In this document: positions 7,946 to 16,056 of the stretch, in pieces
Numbering within the stretch: position 1 is the first letter of the stretch
Layout of the letters: every line of letters begins with the position of its first letter
From: Pseudomonas sp. S31
GTDB taxonomy: Bacteria > Pseudomonadota > Gammaproteobacteria > Pseudomonadales > Pseudomonadaceae
Assembly (NCBI RefSeq): GCF_016648105.1
Contig: NZ_JACVVE010000026.1
Span: 1-64,000 of the forward strand
Direction of reading: 5' to 3'
Length of the DNA stretch: 64,000 nt
The notes under the pieces: generated by a model
Told to the model about the DNA's origin: nothing
The model's input: the letters and a program-made list of their open reading frames with translations, nothing else
Database searches by the model: none
Translations under genes and position numbers: made by a program

Positions 7946-10414
7946 TCAGAAATGGGTGAGGGTCAGGCCGAGCTTGTAGGTCGGGCCGTACTCTTCGTAT
8001 TGGGCGTTGTAGCGGTGGTGGCCGGTGTAGACGTAGTAGGACTCGTCGGTGATGTTCTGCGCCTCGAAGGTCACCTGCAGCTCGGGGGTGATGAAGTAGC
8101 CGGCCTTGAAGTCGACATGCAGCGAGTCGTCGACGTACTGGTCGTGGGCCTTGTCGTCGATGGCGCCGACCTCCAGCAGGTAGCCGGACTTGTAGTTGGC
8201 GGCCAGGCGCATGTTGAAGCGGTCGTTTTCCCAGCCGACCATGAAGTTGCCGACCGTGTCGGACTGATTGGGCAGGTCGATGTCACGCTTGCCCCCTGGG
8301 CCCTTGAGCGTGGCGTCGGACTTGCTGAGGGTGAGGTTGGCGCCCACCAGCACACCGTTCCAGGGCGCTGGCAACCAGTCGAACTTCTGCGAGTAGGCCA
8401 GTTCCAGGCCGTAGAGCTTTGCGCCGTCGCCGTTCTCGTAGGTCAGCGCCTCGTCGAAGTCGACCCATTGGCCGCTGCCTGCCAGGTCGGTGCTGTAGAT
8501 GAAGTGGTCGATGTCCTTGTAGAAAAGGAATGCCGAGGCCACGCCGGCCCGGCCCATGTAGTGCTCGATACCGAAATCCACGTTGCTCGACTCCAGCGGC
8601 TTGAGCTCGGGGTTGCCGAACTCGGCGTCGGTGTCGTCGATGACGAAACCGGGCGCCAGCTGGCCGAAGGTCGGGCGCACCACGGTGTTGGTCCAGGCGG
8701 CGCGAATGGCGGTCGACGGGGTCAACTGATAGCGCGCGTGCAGGCCAGGCAGCCAGTGGTCGTAGCGGTTGTTGCTGCTGATGCCTTCATAGACGCCGTC
8801 GCGCAGCCCGGTGCCCTTGGCCGAGAACTCGGTGCCCTCGTAGCGCAGGCCGGCGATCAGGCGCCAGTCGCCTATGTCGACGGTGTTCATCAGGTAGGCG
8901 GCATTGATGTCCTCGCTCATGTCGAAGTCATTGATGCGCGAGGCTTCCTCGTCGTAGAACGCCGCCTTGTCGAGGCTGCCGATCAGGCCCTTGATCGCAC
9001 TGGCACTGATGCCATTGCCGAAATGGCCCAGGGCGTAGTCGACACTGCCGCTCTGGTAGTCGGCCAGGCTGATGTCGTCGAAGTCGTCATAGACCCAGGT
9101 TTCGGTGTCGCTGGTCTTGTCGCGGCGGCTGATCTTGCCACCGAACTTGACCTGGGACGCGTCGGCGAAGTCGTAGTCGCGGGCCAGGTCCAGGCGGATG
9201 TTCTTTTCCTGGTCCTTGCCGTCGACTTTCTCCCATTCCACCTCGTCGAGGGTGAAGCGCGCCGGGTCGTAGAAGCCGCTGCCTGCGCTGAGGCGTGGCT
9301 TGCTGGTGCCGTCGAAGCCGACATCGTCGAAATCGCCGACGAACTTGGCACCGGCGATGCCGCCCGGGTCGTGTTCGGTGGCCTGGCTGTAGCCGGCCTG
9401 GGCACTGACGGTCCACTGGTCGATGATGCGTTCGCCGCCGAGCACGTAGGACTGGATCTCCTGGGTATCCTCGCGCGACTTGATATCGCGCCAGCCTTCG
9501 GCCTCGCCACGCGCGCCGGAGGCTTGCGGGTCGGCGAACTCCAGGCCCATGGCATTGCGCGTCTCGGTGTCCTTGAACTTGCTGTAGAGGGTGCGCAGGT
9601 AGTAGCTGGAGAAGTCGTCGGGCTGGTAGTCGAAGTTCAGGCCCAGGCCGGTGCGCTCGCGGGTGATCTCGTAGTCGCGGGCTTCGACCTCCTCGAGCCG
9701 GGCGCCGTCTTCGAAGTCCCAGTTGCCGCCGGTCTCGACGTTGTCCGAACCGAACTTGCGCTTCTGCCAGCTGAACGCCGCCGCCACGCCGAAGTTGTCG
9801 ATGCCGTCGCCCAGGCTGAAGCGGTTGCTGGCCGCGCCGGAGAACTTCGGGCTGTTGCGGTCGACGTTGGTGTCGTGGCTAGCTTCGCCGCTGAAGGTGT
9901 AGAACAGCCCGTCATGATCGAACGCCGAAAGGCTCTCGACCTCGATGGTGCCGCCCAGAGAGTTGGCGTCCATGTCCGGGGTCAGGCTCTTGACCACCGA
10001 CAGCGACTGCACCAGCTCGGCCGGCAACACGTCCAGGGCCACCGCCCGGCGGTCGCCCTCGGGGGCCGGCACCAGGGTGCCATTGATGGTCACGCTGTTC
10101 AGGTCCGGGGCGATGCCGCGCACGCTGACGAAACGCCCTTCACCCTGGTCGCGCTCGACCGACACCCCGGGAATCCGCTGCAGTGCCTCGGCGGCGTTGT
10201 CATCGGGCAGTTGGCCGACGCCGTCGGCATGCACCACGCTCTCGATACTGTCGGAGCGTTTCTGCTCCTGCAGCGCCTTGTCGATGCTGGCGGCCTGGCC
10301 GATCACCTCGACCCGCTCCACCGCCTCTTCCTGGCCCCAGGCGGGAGCGGCGGTAATGGCGACGGTCAGCAGGCTGACCCTGAATCCGGCATTGCGGATG
10401 TGACGAAACGGCAT
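7946..10414 (-). CDS. TonB-dependent outer-membrane receptor linked to phytase
   Basis: 822-residue TonB-dependent receptor of the Caulobacter-type subfamily. After a signal peptide (cleavage near AWGQ) come a TonB-box-like VERVEVIG, a plug domain with RIPGVSVERDQGEGRFVSVRG and SVVKSLTPDMDANSLGGTIEV, and a 22-strand barrel ending in the expected aromatic C-terminus (LTLTHF). It is first in the operon with phytase and exbB-exbD-tonB, so the likely cargo is phytate, inositol phosphates or another organic phosphate; this is inferred from context only. A GTG two codons upstream (10420) also has a good ribosome site (GAGGA). A Pho-box-like sequence lies about 72 bases upstream. Confidence 0.92.
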   Translation of the reverse strand: MPFRHIRNAGFRVSLLTVAITAAPAWGQEEAVERVEVIGQAASIDKALQEQKRSDSIESVVHADGVGQLPDDNAAEALQRIPGVSVERDQGEGRFVSVRGIAPDLNSVTINGTLVPAPEGDRRAVALDVLPAELVQSLSVVKSLTPDMDANSLGGTIEVESLSAFDHDGLFYTFSGEASHDTNVDRNSPKFSGAASNRFSLGDGIDNFGVAAAFSWQKRKFGSDNVETGGNWDFEDGARLEEVEARDYEITRERTGLGLNFDYQPDDFSSYYLRTLYSKFKDTETRNAMGLEFADPQASGARGEAEGWRDIKSREDTQEIQSYVLGGERIIDQWTVSAQAGYSQATEHDPGGIAGAKFVGDFDDVGFDGTSKPRLSAGSGFYDPARFTLDEVEWEKVDGKDQEKNIRLDLARDYDFADASQVKFGGKISRRDKTSDTETWVYDDFDDISLADYQSGSVDYALGHFGNGISASAIKGLIGSLDKAAFYDEEASRINDFDMSEDINAAYLMNTVDIGDWRLIAGLRYEGTEFSAKGTGLRDGVYEGISSNNRYDHWLPGLHARYQLTPSTAIRAAWTNTVVRPTFGQLAPGFVIDDTDAEFGNPELKPLESSNVDFGIEHYMGRAGVASAFLFYKDIDHFIYSTDLAGSGQWVDFDEALTYENGDGAKLYGLELAYSQKFDWLPAPWNGVLVGANLTLSKSDATLKGPGGKRDIDLPNQSDTVGNFMVGWENDRFNMRLAANYKSGYLLEVGAIDDKAHDQYVDDSLHVDFKAGYFITPELQVTFEAQNITDESYYVYTGHHRYNAQYEEYGPTYKLGLTLTHF

Positions 10415-10485
10415 TGCCACCTTGGAATCCTCGCTTGCAGTGGCCCGGTGACTCCGGGAATGGCTGCGAAAGCTAGAAATTGTGT

Positions 10486-10503
10486 GTGGCAGTTGCGTGA
10501 CAG
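10486..10503 (-). promoter_or_regulatory. Candidate Pho box for the receptor-phytase-ton operon
   Basis: On the minus strand this reads CTGTCAC-GCAA-CTGCCAC: two 7-base direct repeats with 4 bases between them, matching the PhoB consensus CTGTCAT-N4-CTGTCAT at 12 of 14 positions. It ends about 72 bases before the receptor start, a normal position for a Pho box replacing the -35 element. It fits the phytase in the operon. Confidence 0.65.
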
Positions 10504-10590
10504 GTTGTTCGCCGCAGGCCCTGAAAATGGCGGTTTCAGGATGTTTCCAGAGGTTTTTGAGCTGATTTGACCCACCCCGGCGACGCAGCC

Positions 10591-10680
10591 CCTGTAGGAG
10601 CGGGTTTACCCGCGAACACCGGCTCCGCCGGTGCCATCCACCGCGTTGGCTTTTTCGCGGGTAAACCCGCTCCTACAGGG
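10591..10680. repeat. Inverted REP pair
   Basis: Two copies of the roughly 26-base P. putida REP element face each other (10591-10616 and 10654-10680), each carrying the gcgggtttacccgc palindrome and the tcctacag end, around a 37-base centre that itself has a short hairpin (ccggctccgccgg). It lies between two divergent promoters. Confidence 0.9.
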
Positions 10681-10745
10681 GATGGTTGCGCCTGGAAATT
10701 GGTATTTTTTTTTCAAAATCACCTGAGCTGAATCGACCCCCCACC

Positions 10746-10763
10746 CAGTCACCGAACCGTCAT
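10746..10763 (+). promoter_or_regulatory. Candidate Pho box for the metallophosphoesterase gene
   Basis: CAGTCAC-CGAA-CCGTCAT: two 7-base repeats at an 11-base period, matching the PhoB consensus at all but about three positions. It ends 56 bases before the start codon of the secreted phosphoesterase. A weaker third repeat (CTTTGTT) follows at the same spacing. Together with the box at 10486-10503 it suggests coordinate PhoB control of both divergent units. Confidence 0.6.
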
Positions 10764-10819
10764 CTGGCTTTGTTTCCTTTGCGCCCCATCACGCCTTTCG
10801 GGCCTACCGAGGAAACCCC

Positions 10820-12223
10820 ATGTATCGCCCCCTGCTGCTCGCCACCCTGCTCTGCGCCGCCCTGCCCCTGGCTGCGGCGCAGCCCGAAGCCCAGCCACTG
10901 CCACGTTCGGCGGGCCTGCCCTATGCCGCCAAGGGCCTGGCAGATCGAATCGTGCTCACTCCCGGTCAGAACGCCGCCACGCAGATGGCGGTCAGCTTCC
11001 GCACCGACCTGGCCCAGGCCGACGCCGTGTTGGAACTCGGCCCTGCCCTCGCTGGCCCGTCGCTGGCCGCCAAGGCCAGCCAGGTGGCCGGCAGCACCCA
11101 GCGCCTGGACAGCGACAACGGCCCCGCCTACTACCACCAGGTCCGCCTGGAGCACCTGCAGCCCGATACCGCCTACGTGTACCGGGTCAAGGGCAGCGCC
11201 GGCTGGAGCGAGTGGCACCAGTTCCGCACGGCCAAGGCGACCTTCGCGCCGTTCACCTTCGTCTACCTCGGCGATACCCAGAACGACATCCTCGCCATCG
11301 CCTCGCGCACCATCCGCCAGGCCTTGCGCAGCGTGGCGCACCCGGCGCTGGTGGTGCACGCCGGCGACCTGGTGGCCTCGCGCGACGACCTCGCCCACGA
11401 TGACGAATGGGGCGAGTGGAACCAGGCCGGCGGTTGGTCGTACGCGGCCATCCCGCAGTTGCCGGCGTTCGGCAACCACGAGTACCTCGAAACACTCAAC
11501 CCCGACGGCAGCGAAAGCCGCAGCCTCAGCCCCCATGTGCCGGCGCAGTTCGCCCTGCCGCGCAACGGCGCCCCCGGCGCCCAGGCCACCAGCTACTTCA
11601 GCGACTACCAGAACGTGCGCTTCGTGGTGCTCGACGGCACCTCGGCCCTCGACCTCGGCACCCTGCCAGCGCAAACCCGCTGGCTGCAACAGACGCTCGC
11701 CAGCAGCAAGGCACACTGGAACATCGTGGTGATGCACCAACCGGTCTATACCTGCGCCCGACCAGAAGACACCGAGGTACTCAAGGCCGCCTGGCAACCC
11801 CTGCTCGAGCGCTACAAGGTCGACCTGGTGCTGCAGGGCCACGACCACTGCTACAGCCGCTTGACCCACGCCGAGGGTCGCGCCGCCACCGAAGCGGCGC
11901 AACGCGGCAAGCGCGCCATCGGCCCGGTGTACATGGTGTCGGTCACCGGCTCGAAGATGTACGGCCTCAATGACCGCGCACATCGCCAGCCCGATCGCAT
12001 CGCCGAAGACACCCAGCTGTACCAGACCGTCGAGGTCGGGCAGGACAGCCTGCGGGTGCGCGCCTACTCGGCCGACGACCGCCTCTACGACGCTTTCGAC
12101 ATCCAGCGCGACGCCGAGGGCCGCAAGTTCCTCCAGGCGCCGAAACTGGCGCTGGCCGAAGAGCGCTTCTGCCGCGAGGCCACAGGGCCCGACGGCCTGC
12201 CCTGCACCACGCGCGGCAAGTGA
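10820..12223 (+). CDS. Secreted purple-acid-phosphatase-like metallophosphoesterase
   Basis: 467-residue exported phosphoesterase. A signal peptide (MYRPLLLATLLCAALPLAAA) is followed by a fibronectin-type-III-like N-terminal domain (to about residue 140, ending VYRVKGSAGWSEWHQFRTA). The calcineurin-like catalytic domain has the metal-binding motifs in order: YLGDTQND, HAGDLV, GNHE, MHQPVYTC and QGHDHCYSR. This is the domain order of purple acid phosphatases. The ATG has a GAGGAAA ribosome site. It is divergent from the receptor-phytase operon across two REPs and carries its own Pho-box candidate, so a role in releasing phosphate from organic esters in the periplasm or outside the cell is likely. 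The natural substrate cannot be read from sequence. Confidence 0.9.
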   Translation: MYRPLLLATLLCAALPLAAAQPEAQPLPRSAGLPYAAKGLADRIVLTPGQNAATQMAVSFRTDLAQADAVLELGPALAGPSLAAKASQVAGSTQRLDSDNGPAYYHQVRLEHLQPDTAYVYRVKGSAGWSEWHQFRTAKATFAPFTFVYLGDTQNDILAIASRTIRQALRSVAHPALVVHAGDLVASRDDLAHDDEWGEWNQAGGWSYAAIPQLPAFGNHEYLETLNPDGSESRSLSPHVPAQFALPRNGAPGAQATSYFSDYQNVRFVVLDGTSALDLGTLPAQTRWLQQTLASSKAHWNIVVMHQPVYTCARPEDTEVLKAAWQPLLERYKVDLVLQGHDHCYSRLTHAEGRAATEAAQRGKRAIGPVYMVSVTGSKMYGLNDRAHRQPDRIAEDTQLYQTVEVGQDSLRVRAYSADDRLYDAFDIQRDAEGRKFLQAPKLALAEERFCREATGPDGLPCTTRGK

Positions 12224-12334
12224 ACGTCATCGGATTGAGATAAACGCCCGGCATGCTGCGCACACCTCCGGTGCTTGCGCAGGCAGCCCTGCCACGACCG
12301 GACTCGACGACAACAACGAAGGATTCTCCCGCAC

Positions 12335-13255
12335 ATGCGCCTTGCCCCCCTTCTGAAACAGCACGGCCTGACCCTGGTCGGCCTGGTCCTGGCTGCCAAC
12401 TGTGGCCTGCTCATCTACCTGGCGGCCGGGACCATCAAGGCCTGGGCCGAAATCAACTGGATGGACGTGGCGGGCGAAGGCGGCACCTGCCTGATCCTCT
12501 GCGGCTGGCTGGTGATGCTGCTGCGCGGCCGCCCGGCCGGGCGGGTCACACGCCTGCTATCGCTGGGGCTGTGCTGCATCGCCTTCTCGATGTGGATGGA
12601 CACCCTCGACGAATTCATCCGCCTGGCCCCCGATGCGGTCTGGGACAACTGGCTGGAGACGGCGCCGATGCCCATCGGCATGCTGCTGCTGACACTCGGC
12701 ATGTACCACTTGCAGCAGGAACAACGCGCCATCACCGAGCAGATGCGCAAGCGCGAGCAACTGTTCCGCGAGCACCGCCTGTTCGACAAGCTGACCCCAC
12801 TGGCCGGCGCCCAGTACCTGCGCCAGCACCTGCAGCAAGCCCTGGCGCAAGCGGCAGGCGAACACCAGCCCCTGTCGCTGGTGGCGATCGACCTCGACAA
12901 CTTCAGCCAGGTCAACCAGCGCTACGGCCAGGACGAGGGCGACCAGGTGCTGCAGGTGGTCGCCCAGTTGCTCCTGCTCAACCTGCGCCAGCAGGACATG
13001 CTCTGTCGCCTGGCGGGCGACCGCTTCGTCGCGGTGCTGCCGAGCACCGGCGAACGCCAGGCCCAGGCCATGGCCGAAGCCCTGCGCCTGAGCATCGCCC
13101 ACCTCGCCCACCACAGCCGCCGCCACGGCGAGCGTCTACAGTTGACGGCCACGGTGGCTAGCGTGATGGCCCTGGACGAAGACGAAGCACAACTGCTCAA
13201 GCGCCTCAACCTGGCCCTGAGCCGGGCCAAGCCACGCGAGGTACGCAGCGCATGA
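12335..13255 (+). CDS. Membrane protein with degenerate GGDEF domain
   Basis: 306-residue protein: four or five membrane helices in the first about 130 residues, a short charged linker (QQEQRAITEQMRKREQ), then a GGDEF-family domain from about residue 155. The first metal-site region is kept (AIDLDNFSQVNQRYGQDEGDQ, Asp near residue 186), but the signature GG(D/E)EF reads A-G-D-R-F at residues 227-231. The lost Gly and acidic residue make diguanylate cyclase activity unlikely; a sensory or GTP-binding role is possible. The start at 12335 begins the first helix. Its stop overlaps the next ATG (ATGA), so the AraC regulator is translationally coupled and the pair may form one sensing unit. Confidence 0.85.
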   Translation: MRLAPLLKQHGLTLVGLVLAANCGLLIYLAAGTIKAWAEINWMDVAGEGGTCLILCGWLVMLLRGRPAGRVTRLLSLGLCCIAFSMWMDTLDEFIRLAPDAVWDNWLETAPMPIGMLLLTLGMYHLQQEQRAITEQMRKREQLFREHRLFDKLTPLAGAQYLRQHLQQALAQAAGEHQPLSLVAIDLDNFSQVNQRYGQDEGDQVLQVVAQLLLLNLRQQDMLCRLAGDRFVAVLPSTGERQAQAMAEALRLSIAHLAHHSRRHGERLQLTATVASVMALDEDEAQLLKRLNLALSRAKPREVRSA

Positions 13256-14289
13256 ACGGCTACGAATGCGACAGCCGCTTCATCGCCGCCCATCACTTGC
13301 CGGCGGTACTCATCGACCTGGCACGCTCGCGGGGCATCGACACGCACCACCTGCTGCGCGGCTGCGAGCTGTTCTACGACGACATCATCACCGGCCACTC
13401 GCTGATCAGCCCGCAGCAGTTCCTGCGCCTTATCGGCAACGCCCAGCGCCTGCTGGACGCCACCGACAGCAGCTTTCTCTATGGCCAGCGCCTTTGGCCC
13501 GGGCACTACGGCTCGGCCAGCCTGTTACTGGAACAGGCCGATCACCTGCTGCAGGCCCTGGAGCGGATCAGCCAGTACCGGGCATTGCTGTCACCGCTGT
13601 TGACACCGGTGCTGCACTTGGACGAGCGCTACCTGCACCTGCATTGGCGAGAGAGCTGCGCAGTCGACGAGCACCGCGTGTTCCTGCTCGAAGCCAGCAT
13701 GACCGCGGTGGTCGCCCTGGCCCGGCGCCAACAGCAGGCGCAACTGCCTTGGCGCTTCCAGTTCGCCCATGCCGAACCGGCCTATGTGGAGCAGTACTGG
13801 GTGCATCTGGGCGATGCGCTGAGCTTCGGCTGCCCTTCGACGGTGATGAGCCTGCCGCGTGAATACCTGTTGCAAGCCTGGCCAGGTGCAGGTTCCACCG
13901 CCCAGCAAGTGGCCAGACAGGCCTGCGAAGCGCAGCTGGCGGCCTGGGGTTGGCACAGCAGCTTGCTCGACCGTGTGCACGAACACCTGCTCGGCTCGAT
14001 TCGCCAGCCACTGAACCTGGAACGCGTGGCCGCAGCGTTCGGCACCAGCCCGGCGTCGTTCAAGCGGCGGCTGGCCCGGCATGGCACGCATTTCCAGGAG
14101 CAGCTGGATCTGGTGCGACGGGACCTGGCGTTGTACCTGTATCAGATCAAGGGCTACGGCAACGACGAGGTGGCGCAATACCTGGGCTTCAACGACAACA
14201 CCAACTTCCGGCGCTCGTTCAAGCGCTGGACCGGGCGGGTGCCCAGCGAGCTCGGGCTACTATGGCACGCCCCCTTGGAACAACGCTGA
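13252..14289 (+). CDS. AraC-family transcriptional regulator (Arabinose_bd-type N-terminus)
   Basis: 345-residue regulator of the OruR/ArgR-like AraC group. The N-terminal about 200 residues form the ligand-type domain of this group (LARSRGIDTHHLLRGCELFYDD... ISPQQFLRLI). The C-terminal about 100 residues contain two helix-turn-helix units (LNLERVAAAFGTSPASFKRRLARHGTHFQEQLD and NDEVAQYLGFNDNTNFRRSFKRWTG, each shown by its positions near residues 255-285 and 305-330). Its ATG overlaps the stop of the degenerate GGDEF gene. Targets are unknown; the efflux genes 117 bases downstream on the same strand are candidates. Confidence 0.9.
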   Translation: MNGYECDSRFIAAHHLPAVLIDLARSRGIDTHHLLRGCELFYDDIITGHSLISPQQFLRLIGNAQRLLDATDSSFLYGQRLWPGHYGSASLLLEQADHLLQALERISQYRALLSPLLTPVLHLDERYLHLHWRESCAVDEHRVFLLEASMTAVVALARRQQQAQLPWRFQFAHAEPAYVEQYWVHLGDALSFGCPSTVMSLPREYLLQAWPGAGSTAQQVARQACEAQLAAWGWHSSLLDRVHEHLLGSIRQPLNLERVAAAFGTSPASFKRRLARHGTHFQEQLDLVRRDLALYLYQIKGYGNDEVAQYLGFNDNTNFRRSFKRWTGRVPSELGLLWHAPLEQR

Positions 14290-14319
14290 CCCTGGACCTG
14301 AAAATTGATCCGAAACCAC

Positions 14320-14370
14320 CGGGGCCGCTGCGCGCCCCATCGCGGCACGAGGCCGCTCCTACACAGCCCA
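14320..14370. repeat. REP-like single copy
   Basis: GC-rich sequence with the REP end (gccgctcctac) and a diverged palindrome (ggggccgctgcgcgcccc) between the AraC gene and the efflux operon. It is a weaker match than the other REPs in this window. Confidence 0.45.
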
Positions 14371-14406
14371 TAGGCAGGCACGCGTCGCTCGGATAAAGTT
14401 CGCTGT

Positions 14407-16056
14407 ATGGACAAATACACCCCACGACAGTGGCTCCCCCACGAGAAACCCAGCCTCCCCGGCTCACCTTCGACGCCCCTGCACAGCACGGCCAAGCGCC
14501 TGGCCTTCGGCGTGGTCGGGCTACTGGTGGCGATCACCGGCGGGCTGGGCAACGCCCTGGTCACCGCCAACCTGGTGTTCCTGCAAGGCGCGCTCGGAGC
14601 CACCAGCGCAGAAATGGCCTGGCTACCCGCCGCCTACGTGATGACCAACGTATCGATCAACCTGCTGCTGGTGAAATTTCGCCAGCAGTTCGGCCTGCGC
14701 GCCTTCACCGAAGTGTTCCTGGTGCTGTATGCCCTGGTCACCTTCGCCCACCTGTTCGTCAACGACCTCAACTCGGCCATCGCCGTGCGCGCCGCCCATG
14801 GCATGGTCGGCGCGGCACTGAGTTCGCTGGGCCTGTACTACATGATCCAGGCCTTTCCCGAACGCTGGCGGATCAAGGCCGTGGTCCTGGGCCTGGGCGC
14901 CTCGCAGCTGGCCCTGCCGCTGGCGCGGATCTTCTCCGAAGACCTGCTGCTGATCGCCGAGTGGCGCGGCCTTTACCTGTTCGAACTGGGCCTGGCCCTG
15001 ACGGCGCTGGGCTGCGTGCTGCTGCTCAAATTACCGCCAGGCGACCGCTACAAGACCTTCGAGCGCCTGGACTTCCTCACCTTCACCCTGATCGCCGGCG
15101 GCACCGCCCTGTTGTGCGCGGTACTGTCGCTGGGGCGCATCGACTGGTGGCTGGAGGCGCCCTGGATCGGCATCGCCCTGGCGTCGGCCATCGCCCTGCT
15201 GCTCTGCGGTCTGGCCATCGAGCACAACCGCCAGAACCCATTGTTGATGACCCACTGGCTCGGCAGCGGCGCCGTACTGCGCCTGGCCCTGTGCGTGGTG
15301 TTGATCCGCATGGTCACTTCCGAGCAATCGACCGGTGCGGTGGGCTTCCTGCAGGCCCTGAACATGGGCAGCGAACAGATGCGCTCACTGTATGCGGTGA
15401 TGCTGCTGGGCGCGGTGGCCGGCCTTGCCACCAGCGCGCTGACCATCAGCCCCCAACACCTGATGATGCCGCTGGCGTTCTCGCTGCTGGCCATGGCCAC
15501 CGGCGCCTTCATGGACAGCAGCTCGAGCAACTTGACCCGGCCCGAGCAGATGTACCTGAGCCAGTTCCTGCTGGCCTTCGGCAGCACCTTCTTCCTCGGC
15601 CCGTCGATGGTGCTGGGCATCAGCCACGTGCGCACAAACCCGCGCAACCTGGTGAGCTTTTCGGTGCTGTTCGGTATCTGCAACAACCTCGGCGGCCTGA
15701 TCGGCGCGGCCTTGCTCGGCACCTTCCAGACCTGGCGAGAGAAATTCCACTCCAGCCACCTGACCGAACAACTGACCTACCTCGAGCCATTGGTCAGTGC
15801 CCGTGTGCAAAGCGGCGGCGCGAGCTACGCCGGCATCCTTGCCGACCCGGCTCTGCGCAGCGAGGCCGGCACCCGCCTGCTGGCCACCGCGGCCACCCGC
15901 GAGGCCAACGTGCTGGCCTACAACGATGTGTTCATGTTGATCGGCAGCATCGCCGTGCTCACCATGATCTGGATCTTCCTTCGCGGCACCTGGCTATGGT
16001 ATTCGGCCCGCCAGGCTGCCTCTTCCGACACCACCAGCGGCGCTGCCACCCGATGA
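14407..16056 (+). CDS. MFS efflux transporter, DHA2 (EmrB-like) type
   Basis: 549-residue integral membrane protein with about 14 helices, as in drug:H+ antiporters of the EmrB/DHA2 group. N-terminal signatures include NALVTANLVFLQGALGATSAEMAWLPAAYVMTN, and helix pairs continue to a final segment at about residues 505-530. A soluble-looking loop (about 435-500) between the last helices is typical of EmrB-like proteins that work with a periplasmic adaptor. Its stop overlaps the ATG of the HlyD-type adaptor gene. The ribosome site is weak. The pair probably extrudes a toxic organic compound; the substrate is unknown. Confidence 0.88.
   Translation: MDKYTPRQWLPHEKPSLPGSPSTPLHSTAKRLAFGVVGLLVAITGGLGNALVTANLVFLQGALGATSAEMAWLPAAYVMTNVSINLLLVKFRQQFGLRAFTEVFLVLYALVTFAHLFVNDLNSAIAVRAAHGMVGAALSSLGLYYMIQAFPERWRIKAVVLGLGASQLALPLARIFSEDLLLIAEWRGLYLFELGLALTALGCVLLLKLPPGDRYKTFERLDFLTFTLIAGGTALLCAVLSLGRIDWWLEAPWIGIALASAIALLLCGLAIEHNRQNPLLMTHWLGSGAVLRLALCVVLIRMVTSEQSTGAVGFLQALNMGSEQMRSLYAVMLLGAVAGLATSALTISPQHLMMPLAFSLLAMATGAFMDSSSSNLTRPEQMYLSQFLLAFGSTFFLGPSMVLGISHVRTNPRNLVSFSVLFGICNNLGGLIGAALLGTFQTWREKFHSSHLTEQLTYLEPLVSARVQSGGASYAGILADPALRSEAGTRLLATAATREANVLAYNDVFMLIGSIAVLTMIWIFLRGTWLWYSARQAASSDTTSGAATR

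Noticed and set aside
7952..10570. 872-codon open frame on the plus strand opposite the TonB receptor gene
   Set aside because: It is the antisense of a well-supported receptor; the protein is a repetitive Val/Ala/Gly/Asp pattern caused by high third-position GC and has no domain.
14430..16052. Long upstream extension of the HlyD frame (922 codons in all)
   Set aside because: This part is the MFS transporter gene read in another frame; the real adaptor start is the overlapping ATG at 16053.
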